A stretch of 64,000 nucleotides of DNA from Klebsormidium nitens (lineage: Eukaryota; Streptophyta; Klebsormidiophyceae; Klebsormidiales; Klebsormidiaceae): NCBI GenBank assembly GCA_000708835.1, contig DF237438.1:1-64000 (forward strand), read 5' to 3'. How positions within the stretch are numbered: the stretch's first letter is position 1; the number at the start of each line of letters is the position of its first letter. The position numbers and the translations under genes are program-made. Below the pieces are notes generated by a model, which saw only the letters and a list, made by a program, of their open reading frames with translations, made no database searches and was not told the DNA's origin. Of this stretch, positions 25,109 through 37,562 are shown piece by piece.

Positions 25109-28100
25109 TTACTTCTCAGGCCGTCGCGTCCTGTGGTCGAGCGTGTCCTCCCACGCCTCTACTAGTTGCTTCCTCATGCTCGCGGCCATCTCCCTGCCCA
25201 CTTGCATACCCATGCCCACCATCTCTCGCCGCAGCGCCATCCTGGCCAGCAGCGGCAGCCACAATGCGGGCGCTGCCTGCACCGTGTTCCCCAGCGTGCG
25301 CATGCCGGCCGCGACCCGCTCCAGCAGCACATCGTCCTCGTTGTCGTCGTCGTCGTCCACCATGCGCCGCTCCTCGGCACGCCCGCTGCCGCCCTCCGCG
25401 GCGGCGGGCTGCATCAGCCGCGCGCTCCAGCGGGGCAGGCTGCTCGCCTCGAAGGCCTGGCAAGCAGGGAGAGGCATATTTGTCCCATTTTTGCGAGTAC
25501 GCTGACCGGACTATTCCCTTCTGTACGGCTTTTTCCGGCATTTAAGATGCGAATCTTGGTTCAAAGCGCGACATAGATTTCGAAAAGTGGACGACAGTAG
25601 GGTTTTGACGAGCTCAAGTGGACCGCTGTCGCTGACTTCAAATCTTGAACAGGCCGCTCTGACCACCTTGCATCTGCGTACTGCTGGCATCAGGCAACAA
25701 ACATCAGATTAGCGGGCTTGTGACACCGCTTCAGACAGTGCCCCGTTCCCCTTCCGTTCCGCCCAGCTCACCGCTGCTGCCTGCTGGTCCGCCACAGTGG
25801 CCACCACGATGTGCCCTGCCGCGTCCACCCGCGGCCGCAGGGCCGCTGGTCGCGCATCCTCGGGGTGGGCCTCCTCCGCGTCGGCGCGGCCGTCGGGGGC
25901 GGGCCCGAGGCCGGCCCAGTGGCGCACATGGTCCAGCATGCTGCCCACCAGGCTGTCCGTCACGCCCGCCAGGTCCTGCACGCCACCGTAAACTACTGCT
26001 CAGCGCAAGCCAACAGAGTACGTGCACCTGAAGATCCTCGCCCCGCTGCCCTCCTTTCCGAGTTCGGTCTGCACGCCGACCTCCACGCCTCGCATTCTGC
26101 ACATAGTCGTTTACGCCCGCTGCCACCGGCCGGCTTCAAGCACCATCCGTTGGCGTGCTGGCTGACCTGCACGACGTGGTGCCGCACGTGGGTCCCGCTG
26201 TCGGCCATGACGAAGTCGAGCAAGTCCGCCGTGGCGGCCACAATGGCCCGCTGGTCCAGGGCGCCACGCAGGCTCGACCCCGCCCTGCCCAGTGCAGCGC
26301 GCCCGCCCCACGGCCCTGCGCAGACACGTGCTGCTCAAGTATGCTCACACACCGCACGGCACGCCAAGCACGGACACAGACACGGAGTCTCCCTCTCAGG
26401 TTGGGTGCAGTCATGAGGAGGGTGTATGAGAAGGAGAGCAAGGCAGTCCACGCTCAATGTGACTGCCGAGAGATGTGAGACCAGTGCTGGGCGGTGAGAC
26501 ACGATGTTCCAATACCAGAAGAACTATGTCCAAGCGTACAATCAGCGGACTTCGCCCCCACCCCCTGGCAAAAGAAGCTATTTATCGTACAATGGCAGAG
26601 GGGGCAAAGGTAAATCCGGGTTCGTCCGCCGCTCACCGTCGGGCGCCGTGACGGGGCGCCCCTGCATGCCGATAGCTGCCACGAGGCGCTCGAGGCGGTG
26701 CCAGCGGACGTTGCCGTCAGGGTGCAGCAGCAGCTCGCGCAAGATCTCGCGCATCTGCATGTACGCAACAGGCGGCATCAAGCGTCGCAAGAGCACGCGC
26801 CCTTGCAGCGGAACACCAAGTGGGCTGCTCTAGACACATTCTCTGGTGTATTCGCCTGATCCATCCCAAATGAGAAGCAGAAAAAGAGCGAGAGGCGAGA
26901 GGGCCGTCGGATCGCAGCCTCGTCAGCGCCGCCTGGCACACGACGTAGAAGGCCACAGAGAGATGGCAGGCTTCCAAGCGCGAGGGTCCAAATCATCAAA
27001 GCTCTACTGATCGCGCTGTGGGGCACGGTCACATGCGCGGCGGCCGACCTCGGGCGTGGGGTCGGCGAGGAGCCTGCCGACGACGAAGGGGTACGCTGAG
27101 GCGAGGACCTTGAACGACGGGTCCAGCGCGGTGGCGGTGCCCTCCAGCGACCCCAGCGCGCGGATGACCATCGTGTACACCGCGGGGTACTGGAACTGGA
27201 ACCTGCGCAGCAACGCACCCCAAGATGAAGGGTTGCAGCCAGGCAATCCTCCTGCTCCTTCCGAAAGCAAGAACCCAACACGAGATTCCGAGGCAGATAG
27301 GACACGATGGCTGGTCTTTCTGCCTTGCGATGCTATAGGCACCCCCGTGTTACGAGTGCGGTGGAGAAGGGCATGTTAAGACAAGGTGACGCTGGCAGGC
27401 TTGCCGCCTTGCCCTGCGCGAGGTGCCGCTGACCTGTACATGACCTCCGCGAGCTGCGTGACGATGCCCTGGAAGTCGAGCTTCATGCGGCGGCCCTCCG
27501 TCCCAAACGACTCGCGCAGTGCGGCCGCCACTCGGGCCAACTCTGGGGACCGCAAAAGATGGCGGGGTCAATCAGAATGTTGAGACTCCTACTCATTGAT
27601 GTCCGCGGTTGGGCACCTCGAATTCTCTCAAAATAACCACAATCGTGTCGACGGATGCAAGACTACACAAAGCCTTCGAAGAAAGCACATCGTTGGTAAA
27701 AACAGGTGGTTCAAAGACCTCTGTCGATTCTGTCGACTCTGATCATCCAACAAAGACGCTTCAGAAACGGTTATCCAGGGTGACGCCCACCTGTTTGCGG
27801 GGGGAGGAAACCCAGCGTGACGAAGTCGCTTGCTAAACCTAGCGCGTCCCTATTTACAAAGTGAACAAGCTGCACACCACAATACGTCGCGATCAGAAGT
27901 GGCGGCTGGTCTAAGGAATGTGTTTGCACAACAAGAAAGCCGGACAGACGTCGTGATTCAGCCATGCAAAACTTACATCAGAGACAATGGAGAACACGCC
28001 AAAAGATATAGAAGCAGAGCAGCTTTGCGGAGGAAAAGAGGAGCTATATGATACCAACAATCAAAGACCTGGCTCCGCCCGTTTATCGAAATCCAAGTTT

Positions 28101-31054
28101 GTCATGTTATCTCAACTTGATACTGAGTGCGCTCAAATCAACATAGTGACAGTGCAAGGGCCCAGGCTGGGCGGCGCGGCTGACCGTGCGTATGAGGCCG
28201 ATGCGGTAGCGGTGCGGCAGCTCGGACATCATGCCGAAGTCCAGGTACACCAGCAGGCCGTCGCTCGTCACCAGCAGGTTGCCGGGGTGCGGGTCTGCAC
28301 AGCACGGAGGCGTATCAGACAAGAACGGAATTAAAAAGCTGCACGACACGAATTCGGGGTCTGCAACTTCGGTCTTGGGTTTAGACGGCATCAATCAGAT
28401 TACCGCTGCTTTCACTTGCGCTCTGTCGATGTTACGACCCTCTTCGAGGGTGGCAGAGGGCTGCGGGCACTGACCGGAATGGAAGAAGCCCTCCTCGAGG
28501 AGCTGGCGCAGGGAGCAGAGGACGCCGAAGTCGACGATCTTCTCCGCATTCAGCTGCAAGCCGGCGATCGCAGCCTGCCATCACAGAGCGCGCAATAGTA
28601 AAGGCACTGCTTTTGATGCTCGATGGCCACCAACTAATAAGCTCAAGTAAACGTCCCAGGTTGGTGACGTAAGACACGGCCAGGGCCCCACGTGCGACGA
28701 CGTAAGCACACGACCCGAGAGCGACAGGAACAAAAGCTCTCAGAAGATCCCGCAATTTCAGATGACCCATTGGCTGCAGAGTATTGGGGTGGGCATATGC
28801 AAAACTTCGAACTCAATCCGAGAGCCTCACCGCATCAGTGAGCTTGACGCCTTCCATCCACTCCATGGTCAGAATCTGGTGCGTCGTCATCCGCCACAGA
28901 ATTCGCGGCACACGCACCCCGCCCTCCTCTGCGCCGTTGCGCCTCCTTCCCGGGGGCGCATCCATGAGCCCGTCCCACCCCCCGTCATAGTCGCGCGCGT
29001 GCTCCGCCCCCTTGGCGGCATCAAACGCGTAGAGCTGCGCAAAGCGCTCCGCGTTGTGGGCCTCTCGCACGTAGTCGACTTCCTCAAACACGCGGCCGAC
29101 CATCTCGTCGACCACTGCAGTAAGGCTGCCCCGCGCGCCCACGTAGCGCTGCAGCTGCGCCGCCACCTGGCGCAGCAGGTACGCGTCTAACGCCAGCCGT
29201 ACCGCTAGCCCGGGGCGCTGCACCTTCACAGCCACCCATGCGCCATACGGGCCGGGCAAGCGTGCTGGCAAGGAGAGAAGGGGCAGACTGGTGGGCAGAG
29301 TTCGCTGTAATGGCAGAAGAGCACAATTGTACGCCATATTATTTTTAATTGACTTGGCCTTCGTTTAAAGGTTCTTTAGAAGATGGATGGTCTAAAGTAG
29401 CGGATGAGTTTTCAAAAAAACATATAGAGTTCTCTAAAGCGCCCTGCTATGGCAAGCCAGAATACGAGGCCCATGTTCCTAATAAGAGTTGAAAGGTCTG
29501 AGAAGTTGTGCACGCCACGTCTCCAGACGTATTACCGGTTACATGTCGAGTCAAACTAGATCGATCGCAGGGTTTGACCAACCTGACATGTGACGAAAAC
29601 GATTCCTGGAAGGCTCTGCCAGCAGTTCGCAACCAGAAACAGGGAGTTCTCAGTAGTGACAACATTCTAAAAATGCAAGTCACGTGTGTGCAATCTCGCT
29701 TAATTCACATTCACTTCGATCTCGTTTTGTAATCCAACAGGCATCAACAGCTTGAGCCACACACCGTCGAAACACCGGCGCACTCTGTTACTCCACTTCG
29801 CGTGCCCACCTTTGTAGACCTGCCCCAGCGAGGCTGCTGCAACCGGCTCGGGCGAGATCTCCTGGAACAGCTTCTCAATGGGCGCCCCCAGCTGGGCCTC
29901 GATGGCGCGGAACGCTGCGCGTGTTGGGAAGGGCGGGATCTGGTCCTGCAGCTTGGCCAGCTCCGCGCAGATTTGGGGGGGCAGCACGTCGGGGCGCGTC
30001 GACAGCGTCTGGCCCAGCTTGATGAACGCGGGGCCCAGGCGGATGAGCGCCAGCCGCAGCTGCACGGCAAGCACCGTGATAACTGAGCCTGTTCCCTCGC
30101 TGAGCAGTCTGGCTGAGTCTCAAGAACTGTTTTACTTAATTGCTACAGGCCAAAAACCAAGCTCGAAGTTGTTAGAGTGGCACCGGAAGTGACTGATCAC
30201 TTGTTGCCTTGGTACGACAGTCTGGTTACATTAGATGGATAAGAGAACGCCTACCAAAACCACCCCACATTTCAACAAAAGACGTGCGAGCACAGTGTTC
30301 TTGAGGTGCACTCTAAAAGCCACTCCTCATCATCGCCATCAATAGTGGGAATAGGCGCCCTCACCATCTCTGCCCGCTTGTTGATGTCACTTTCCCGCAG
30401 CGACCTCAGCCTGAGCCAGCCGACCTCTGCTGTGATGACCAGTGCCCGCCACAGCACCGGCAGTGGGCGCCAGCGGTAGTGCCTGGCCAGGGCACCCGGG
30501 TCGTACACCGCAGGCTTCAAACGCTGGGGGAGCTCCACCGTCTCGTCCTCTGTGAAGAAGCCGTCCTCCAATAAGAGCTCCGCCGCTGCGGGGGGGGCTG
30601 TGGTGGCAGCAGCGCCGGGAGGAGGCCGGACAGCGTCTGTTACTCTAGAGGTTGATTTTGGAGCTTGATGGGCGGTGGTGGATGTGGTGGCGGCAACTGT
30701 GGCCCCTGGGCTTCCGGTGGCAGTGTAGGAGGACCGGATCTGCCATGAGCTTGGCAGGATAAGGTCCAGCTGGCTGGAAACGCAGAGGGTGGATGCTGAA
30801 ATTGAGAATGCAGGCGGCTTGAACCACCTTGATCCTGAGAGAAGGCTCTCACTTTCGATGCCCACAGTTGAAAGAAGGGGTGTTCTTCGCCAGAGCGCCT
30901 CGCCTCCATTCAGAAGAGGAGAGACTTTAGCAACAGCTCCAAGCCCCTCCTCGCAAGCCCCAGCTTGTGCTCGTATCCACGGCAGCAGGCTCTCCCACAG
31001 GCGTGGCCGCAGGAGCAAGCGGGACCGGCTGCTAGGAGGACCTGCTGCATTCAT
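25109..31054 (-). CDS. ABC1/UbiB-family atypical kinase, probably plastid (12 exons, 918 aa)
   Basis: Exons: 31054-30365, 30059-29810, 29264-28831, 28574-28475, 28294-28185, 27869-27791, 27542-27434, 27202-27037, 26754-26637, 26315-26167, 25975-25772, 25456-25109. Family hallmarks in order: the KxGQ motif FIKLGQTLSTRPD (about residues 242-254), the Ala-rich loop AAASLGQVYK, the ATP-binding lysine in AVKVQRP, the catalytic segment SDPHPGNLL and the metal motif LDFGMM. These kinase-like proteins regulate prenyl-lipid quinone metabolism; plant ABC1K proteins sit in plastoglobules and mitochondria. The Ser/Arg-rich first exon (MNAAGPPSSRSRLLLRPRLW) looks like a transit peptide, so a plastid site is inferred. 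The C-terminal extension with an Asp run is not typical. Intron 8 appears to begin with GC (CGC|GCATGT), supported by phase. The exact ABC1K subgroup is unresolved. Confidence 0.93.
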
Positions 31055-31478
31055 GGTGATTCGCTAGCACGAGCTACCAGAAGTGAGGATCACGACAGTA
31101 CCGCTTGGAAATTATCCCATCTTAGCATGGTGCCAGCATGCATGCACCTTGCAACAGCTGGCGCTGCTGCCCGCCCTCAGGGACAACAAGATGCCCACTT
31201 CAGAGTTGAAGTTAATACTCACCACCCTTCTCTGGCGTTTTTGTCCTTATCAAGCGGTGCGCCCTTCAAGGACAACCAGTTCGAACAATCGCAGTAGGCT
31301 CTACCCCACTTCACATTTGGCGTCCAAGTCCCATTCAATGCAGCCTAGCGCCCTGGGCTCACACTCACAGCTTTGGCTGTCTAGAATATTACATGTCACT
31401 GCGCCTCCTTCCCTGACCATCTGTTGATACAGCATAAACACAACCACTCTCCTGCCGCCACGTGCCCCCCTTTTCCGC
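31055..31478. promoter_or_regulatory. upstream region of the ABC1 kinase gene
   Basis: Noncoding stretch upstream of the minus-strand kinase start. It contains one CATGCATG at 31137-31144. No core promoter motif is claimed. Confidence 0.35.
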
Positions 31479-31853
31479 TTGGAAGGCTTTGTCTCCGCAA
31501 CCTGGTCGCCTCAGGCTCGCCGGCTCCGGGGCCCGGGGGATACCCCGAACCGCGAAAAGGCTTCCGGAACTGAAAAAGCTCTGCATGCAGTCACTAGGCG
31601 GTTCACGTATCAGCAGTGGTTCACCACAGCGTTGCTGGGCGTTCCTCACCCGGGGATTCGGCGGTGTGAGTGCGGTAAGGAGTTGCCGGAGTGGATTGGG
31701 GCGGAGCATACCGTACGCTGTTCCCCGAGGTACAAAGCGCGCACGCTGACGCGTGATGGCATATGCAGTGCGCTGTACTTCATCCTGCGAGACTCGGGTG
31801 TTCAGCATCCGCCGGAAGGCGAGGGGCATCCTTGCCGGCCGGTGAGAGACTGA
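31479..31853 (+). pseudogene. possible LINE (non-LTR retrotransposon) 3' ORF remnant
   Basis: A 124-codon open frame reads like the tail of non-LTR reverse-transcriptase polyproteins: a hydrophobic LLGVPHPGI segment, a CECGKEL zinc-knuckle-like pair, EHTVRCSPRYKART and a following helix. The first cysteines and the His/Cys further on match the CxC...HxxxC pattern seen after the thumb of such elements. No reverse-transcriptase core is found upstream, so it would be a short dead fragment. A chance open frame is the alternative. Confidence 0.33.
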
Positions 31854-32573
31854 GAGACGGAGGGGAGACTCGGAGAGTGATGGATGCTGATGTTCTAGCA
31901 TCGCCGGATTAGCTTGCACACCTTATTCAAATGGACTGTGGCGGACGTAGACGGGCATGATGCAGGAGTGTTGCCCAGGCTTTGCGCGTGCGTTCTAAGC
32001 GATCGTACGTGTCCAAAGCCTACCCTTCATAGTAGAGAAGGAGATATTGACCAGCCACACGTGCATGCAGGCCGGCAAAAGATTTGCATGGTCGTTATCA
32101 GACCTTTTGAGTTAACTTAATTACACATCGTTGTCTTGAGCAGACAATAGCAGCATCGAGTAAAGGTCCGCATATAACATGAGGTCGATCGGCTTCTCGC
32201 GCTCGTAATATTCAAGCAATGTCATCCAATACAATCGCATTTTTTTGGAACCTTTGAGACCCCACTCAAAAGCGTGATTGTGGAAAGTCTTCATGGGAAA
32301 GCACACGACTGTATGCTGCGAATCCCGGGCTTCACTCAAGCACTCAGGCATTATGTACCACCAAGACATGCATACACCAGAGACTTGGTTCTCGGTAATT
32401 CAGCATGGCCGATGTCTAGAGACATTAATGTTGCTGAAAGAGCAACAGAGGAAGAAAATTGAGCTACACAAGCTTGAGCCCCTGCTGAGGCGTCGGTCCT
32501 CCACATTCGACTAAAATTCTGCCACGTCTCTTGCACGATTCACTTCTATCTGGACACGTTGCACGATCTACTT
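31854..32573. other. intergenic, nothing recognised
   Basis: 3' side of the Crinkler/RHS-like gene. Only short frames are present, with no family resemblance. Confidence 0.5.
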
Positions 32574-35500
32574 CTATCTGGACAAGTCGTCAGACAAGTC
32601 ATCATCGGACAACTCTTTGTCAGGCAACACTAACATATTTTCGGGGATTCGCAGAACCTCGTCCCCCGCATCAGGCAGCTTCAGGCGAACCACCCATTGT
32701 TTGATGCTCTTCAGCTCGGGAGGGACCTCGTTCTCTGGAAGAGCGCCTTTTGTCATGACCATCTCCCCATCCACACCTTTTTTTTTGGGACCGGTCCACG
32801 GCTGCCAACCATAGTTATCAAACTTCTCTCCTGGAACCGCAAGGACTACTCGAAGCTGCTTTCTACCGATGCGTTTCAGAAGGTCCAGAATCCCTTGCGC
32901 GCTGATCCCATGCCCGGGGTTGCGCGTGAACTGGACAGCATATATCCAATCGCCACCGGGGCAGAGTAGCCCATCCCACGACTCTTGATCTCTTGTGGTT
33001 GGCCGGAGGTACGTGTGCTTCAGATCCGCCGGATTCATCCCCTCCTCCTTGCTGTCGGACACAAAATCCTTGCAGCTCCGGAACGCCTCCTTGATCTCTT
33101 CAACCGCTTCCTCCCGCTTTTCCGACTGACCCGGGTCATTCTCGGACACCTCCCCGCCCTGTCTCGCTCCCTCCTGCTTCCGAGGCCGGCCGCGCCGCTT
33201 TCGGAACACCTCCTTGATGTCGTCGTCGTCCAGGTCTACGCCCAGGACGCACCTCACATGCCCGTACGCCTCCAATGAGGACCCTGACATCTCGCCGACC
33301 CTCGGGTTGCTGGCAGCCGCGTGCAGCAGGTCCACTAGGTCCTGCCACCGGCCCTCCTTGGCTTTTTGAAAGACGAGGTCCCCGATGCGCGGCGAACCAA
33401 GACGGAACCCATCAAACTCCAGATCTTTCGTCGCCTACATGGACAGATGGAAAAGGAGGTCAAGCGCTAGTTGTCCCTCTGCAAGTGAGTGGATGCCATT
33501 GTATACATGCTGGAGACCTAAGAGAGCCAGGCACTGCATGCCACCCAAGGTAAAAGACACGAGCAGAACGAAGACCGAGCCGAATTCTGAATGGTCGGCT
33601 ATCAGTCGACCCTCCTTTGCCTCAAGCTAACTCACTTCAATGTGCGCAAATGCATGCCGTATGGCGCTCTTCAAAGCTGCTGCGCCAAGGCGATACAGGT
33701 CCACCGCCTCCAAAGCTGAGAGTGACCTCGCAAGACGCTCAAACGATCGGCCGGGGTCTGCCAGGACGCTCCTGACGACCCCGCCAAACTGCTCAAAGCG
33801 ATTCTCCGTCTGCTTTTGTGACATATGAGGGTAGAAGCGCTGCCGGCACTCCAGCAACTCATCGAGCGTCCACACAGGGAGCCACCAGACTTCAGCGTGC
33901 CTGCGACGTCGATCCATATTGTGAGCAGGTCACAGAAGCAAAGTGCCTGCTGTGGCAAGAGCGAGGGGTCAGACGGGGTGGAAGTCTGTCTACGCCCGAT
34001 GACTTATTGAGGAAGACGCAAGTGTAGGACAGCGAAAGGCCAAACAATCAGAAACCTGAGAGGATTCAGAGACACCCTGCCAGGACTGCAACGTCGAAGA
34101 TATACAGCCACAATTCAATTGACCCATAACAGAACAGCATCGGATGAAGAAACGAGCCGCGAGGGAACTAAGATTTGCGCAATTCGAGCTCAGGCAAGAA
34201 CCAAGGACTTTGGCCACTTTGAGGTCCATGATCACTCCAACCATGAAGAAGTTAACTTTGGAGGTCTGTTGACAATGGTCCGAATACTTACTTCCCCTTG
34301 ACAAACTCCATGTAATTGTCAGAATTGGGCGAGCACAGTACCACCCAGCGACCGTAGCCCGGGAACTGCGTTTCACGGGGAGCCCGTCCATCTTGTACTA
34401 GCCAGACAGAAGGGCGCTCGCAGAGGTCTGCAACACAAGAGAGGATAATCATTGCTGGTGAGCATGAGTAGAGCCCTGTCACTTCCCGCTTTATTATAGC
34501 CCAAACCAAGAGAGAGTGCGCCTTCTAAGGTGAATATACTGTCGCCCTGACTTCCTGGGGGAAACATGCTCACACTGAGCATCCACCAACATATAACCTT
34601 CGCAATTGTTTGAAGCCGGAAGCCAAGCATACACCTTTGCTGCCAAACAATGGTTTCACAGTGCAACATGTCAAACTGTTCGCTTACCTTGAATGGATTG
34701 CCAGTAAGCAGTGCCTTCAGAAGCCTTTTTGACAGTGATCGCCGACGGATTGGAGAAATCGAAGAAAAGTATGGTGTCCTTTCTGATCCTATCCATGTAC
34801 CTGCGAGGCAGACTGATAGGGTTGGCACAGAAGAAGGAAGCACGTGGTCCCTCGTCGTGGAAGGCCTTGTTAGAAGGAAGGCGCTCAGCAACACACGCTA
34901 GCAGGCGACTACAAGGCGACTACAAAGTCAGCCAGGACTGGTGTATGCACACCTGTATGCCACTTGTGCCCCCTGCTTTGCCAACCGGTGCAGGAGGAGG
35001 ACAGCAAAGGCAGACTTTCCGATGCCCGGGGTGCCACTCAGGATGACCGCAAAGTTGTTCCCAAGAATCTCGAGCTTCTTCAGCACCGTGCGATAGCACT
35101 CCCGGATGACAATGCTATCCCTCAGGCCTGGCGGCAGTCCCTCCCGAAGCTTGGGNNNNNNNNNNNNNNNNNNNNGATCATTGCTGGTGAGTATGAGTAG
35201 AGCCCTGTCACTTCCCGCTTTATTATAGCTCAAACCAAGAGAGAGTGCGCCTCCTAAGGTGAATATACCGTCACCCTGACTTCCTAGGGGAAACATGTTC
35301 ACACTGAGCATCCACCGACATATAACCTTCGCAATTGTTTGAAGCCGGAAGCCAAGCATACACCTTTGCTGCCAAACAATGGTTTCAAAGTGCAACATGT
35401 CAAACTGTTCGCTTACCTTGAATGGATTGCCAGTAAGCAGTGCCTTCAGAAGCCTTCTTGACATTGATCGCCAGCGGATTGGAGAAATCGAAGAAAAGTA

Positions 35501-37245
35501 TGGTGTCCTTTCTGATCGTATCCATGTACCTGCGAGGCAGACTGATAGGGTTGGCACAGGAGAAGGAAGCACGTGGTCCCTCGTCAGGGAAGGCCTTGTT
35601 AGAAGGAAGGCGCTCAGCAACACACGCTAGCAGGCGACTACAAGGCGACTACAAAGTCAGCCAGGACTGGTGTATGCACACCTGTATGCCACTTGTGCCC
35701 CCTGCTTTGCCAACCGGTGCAGGAGGAGGACAGCAAAGGCGGACTTTCCGATGCCCGGGGTGCCACTCAGGATGACCGCAAAGTTGTTCCCAAGAACCTC
35801 GAGCTTCTTCAGCACCGTGCGATAGCACTCCCGGATGACAATGCTATCCCTCAGGCCTGGCGGCAGTCCCTCCCGAAGCTCAGGCGGAATCTGGATGACT
35901 CCACTGGCAGTGTCCGCTTGCGCAATGAATTCAGCGTACTTCTGGAGCCTCTCTGGAACAAAAAGCAAATCAACAGTGTGGTGGGGGCTGACTACCGGCA
36001 GATCAGACACTTCCGCTCGGATGCAAGAAAATTCACACCAGCCTCCCACGAAGCGAATCGCCTTTGTGGTGGGCACTGCCCAGTGGCAGAACCTGAGTTG
36101 TGCCAATGCAGGAACTCTACACCAGTCAAACAGCACCTGAAACAGCAATCAAATAGAAGACAATGCTGACAGGTGCGACAAGCGCTTCAGCACACAGCGC
36201 AAACAGGTGGAAACAGGTACAGAGACTTACCCAAGACTGCAGGGTCTGGAACCCCCGCCGCTGCACACGACAGAAGCTATCTGTCAGCATTCCACACGCA
36301 GTCACTGAATAAGCCAACTGCATATGCTAAGCAGGCTATGAGGTTGGAAATAGTTTCTCTGCACCGCAAAACTGTTCCGCCTGCATGTTGCCATGACCCA
36401 CAGAGCAACCCACCAACCTCAGGCAAACACAGATACAAACACCCTTCTTAAGCAGCAACAATCGAGACAGATTGCCATGGCTCATTGAGCAGACACCTGA
36501 ACTGCAGGCAAAGAGGGATAGAAAACCCTCTGTGCGGTGTGCCATACCACTCTCTTTGCGAAACATCGACAAGCAGCAGGGGAATTGCCTGCAGCACAAC
36601 ATTGGCAGCAGAACGCCTCTCATGGTCTTTTCACATCTGTGCGCTGCTTTGCTGGGCTGCTCCAAGGAGACCGCCCTCCATGCGTAAGACGACGGGAGAC
36701 GTACCTGGTGTCTGCTGCAGCTTCAACTTTTCCACCTCCGCCTGCGCGAGCGCGGTCAGTCGCTGCTCCAGCGCGACCAGTCTTTGCTCCAACAACTCCG
36801 TGCTCTTGCCTGCAGCCGCAGCAGTGTCGATCTGGTTCTCCAAGCGTTCAATTCTCTTCTCCGCACGCTGGATACTCGACTTGAGGGCCTGTGCCTCTTC
36901 CTTGACCCGGTCAGCCTGAGGTGCACTATCAAGTCCGTTGGAACTTCCGGTAGACTCTGCTTGCCCCTGGGGAATTTTCGCCCTCGGCAAGAAGCTTCTC
37001 AGTCCTGAGCCCACGCTGTACTCGGAATGGGACCTGCCCAGCCTCGATCCCTCAACCAGAGGGCGAGGAAGTGTCCTCAAAGGGAACAGCTGGGGAGTGA
37101 CAGGGGCAATGTCTGCCTGCCTGCGCGAAAATAAAGCTCTCGCCCCAGCCACCTGGAAGAGCACTGCGGCAGACGCCATTAACCTCACCAGTGACGTCCC
37201 GCAGAAACCAGTGGATGCGGCGCCTGAGCCATTCCAACCTGCCAC
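32574..37245 (-). CDS. Crinkler/RHS-like P-loop NTPase protein (7 exons, about 806 aa)
   Basis: Exons 37245-36705, 36280-36231, 36136-35682, 35529-35417, 34427-34292, 33900-33636 and 33434-32574 keep phase despite an N gap in intron 4. Exon 1 gives a hydrophobic/basic N-terminus (possible targeting sequence) and a coiled coil near residues 110-165. Exon 3 has a Walker A loop SGTPGIGKS near residues 321-329, then an FFDFS strand, a GRAPRETQFPG loop and PVWTLDELLECRQRFYP. This order is typical of the NTPase module shared by oomycete/fungal Crinkler effectors and trypanosome RHS proteins. The last exon holds an Arg/Lys-rich RKRRGRPRKQ stretch (AT-hook or nuclear-signal-like), then WIYAVQFTRNPGHGIS and VVLAVPGEKF, resembling the nuclease-like C-terminal domain of that class. 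The acidic end DDDLSDDLSR is unusual. Function in the alga is unknown. Confidence 0.78.
34448..35151. repeat. copy A of a 0.7-kb duplication flanking the assembly gap
   Basis: This stretch matches 35177-35880 at a constant offset of 729 bases with no indels and about 19 substitutions by eye (about 2.7%). It carries second versions of Crinkler/RHS-like exon 4 (34800-34688) and part of exon 3. It stops at the N run. Confidence 0.92.
35156..35175. other. assembly gap (20 N)
   Basis: A run of exactly 20 N lies inside intron 4 of the Crinkler/RHS-like gene. It separates the two near-identical copies, so the true gap is probably negative (overlapping contigs). Confidence 0.98.
35177..35880. repeat. 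copy B of the 0.7-kb duplication flanking the assembly gap
   Basis: This is the partner of 34448-35151. It contains the exon 3 and exon 4 versions used in the gene model and begins directly at the N run. Confidence 0.92.
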
Positions 37246-37562
37246 AGCCCTCGCACTCGACTTCGATCACGGTGTTGGTTGAAGAGCCCAGATTTTAGTC
37301 CGAACTTCATTTGGCTTGCTGAATGATCACGGCGATTCTTACCCCATTATCGCTTTGATCTGGTTACACTTCGGGTTAGATGATAGAGTCGGTGAAGACG
37401 AGCTGGCTGTCGCCCAGGCGAAGGCCCAGGCCCAGGCCGAGGGCCTACAGACGTGCTACAGACGCTGTGCATTCGAAGTCAGCTGGGAATATGTGCATGG
37501 CGGCGTGCCTGTCCCCGCCTGCCTCACACCGCTGCCAGCTAGTCCTGAGAGGTGATACCTGA
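37246..37562. promoter_or_regulatory. 317-base head-to-head promoter region (Crinkler/RHS-like / transporter)
   Basis: The two start codons face away from each other with only 317 bases between them, so both promoters must lie here or overlap the 5'UTRs. No TATA box is evident. Confidence 0.55.

Noticed and set aside
31389-31919. 176-codon open frame on the minus strand
   Set aside because: No recognisable domain; it is the shadow of the possible LINE fragment on the other strand.
34928-35623. 231-codon minus-strand frame running through the N gap
   Set aside because: It bridges the N run and translates Ns as unknown residues; part of it is in the wrong frame for exon 4.
35177-35880. idea that the 0.7-kb duplication is a real exon duplication
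   Set aside because: Its ends abut the N run exactly and there are no indels; an assembly overlap is the simpler explanation, though not proven.
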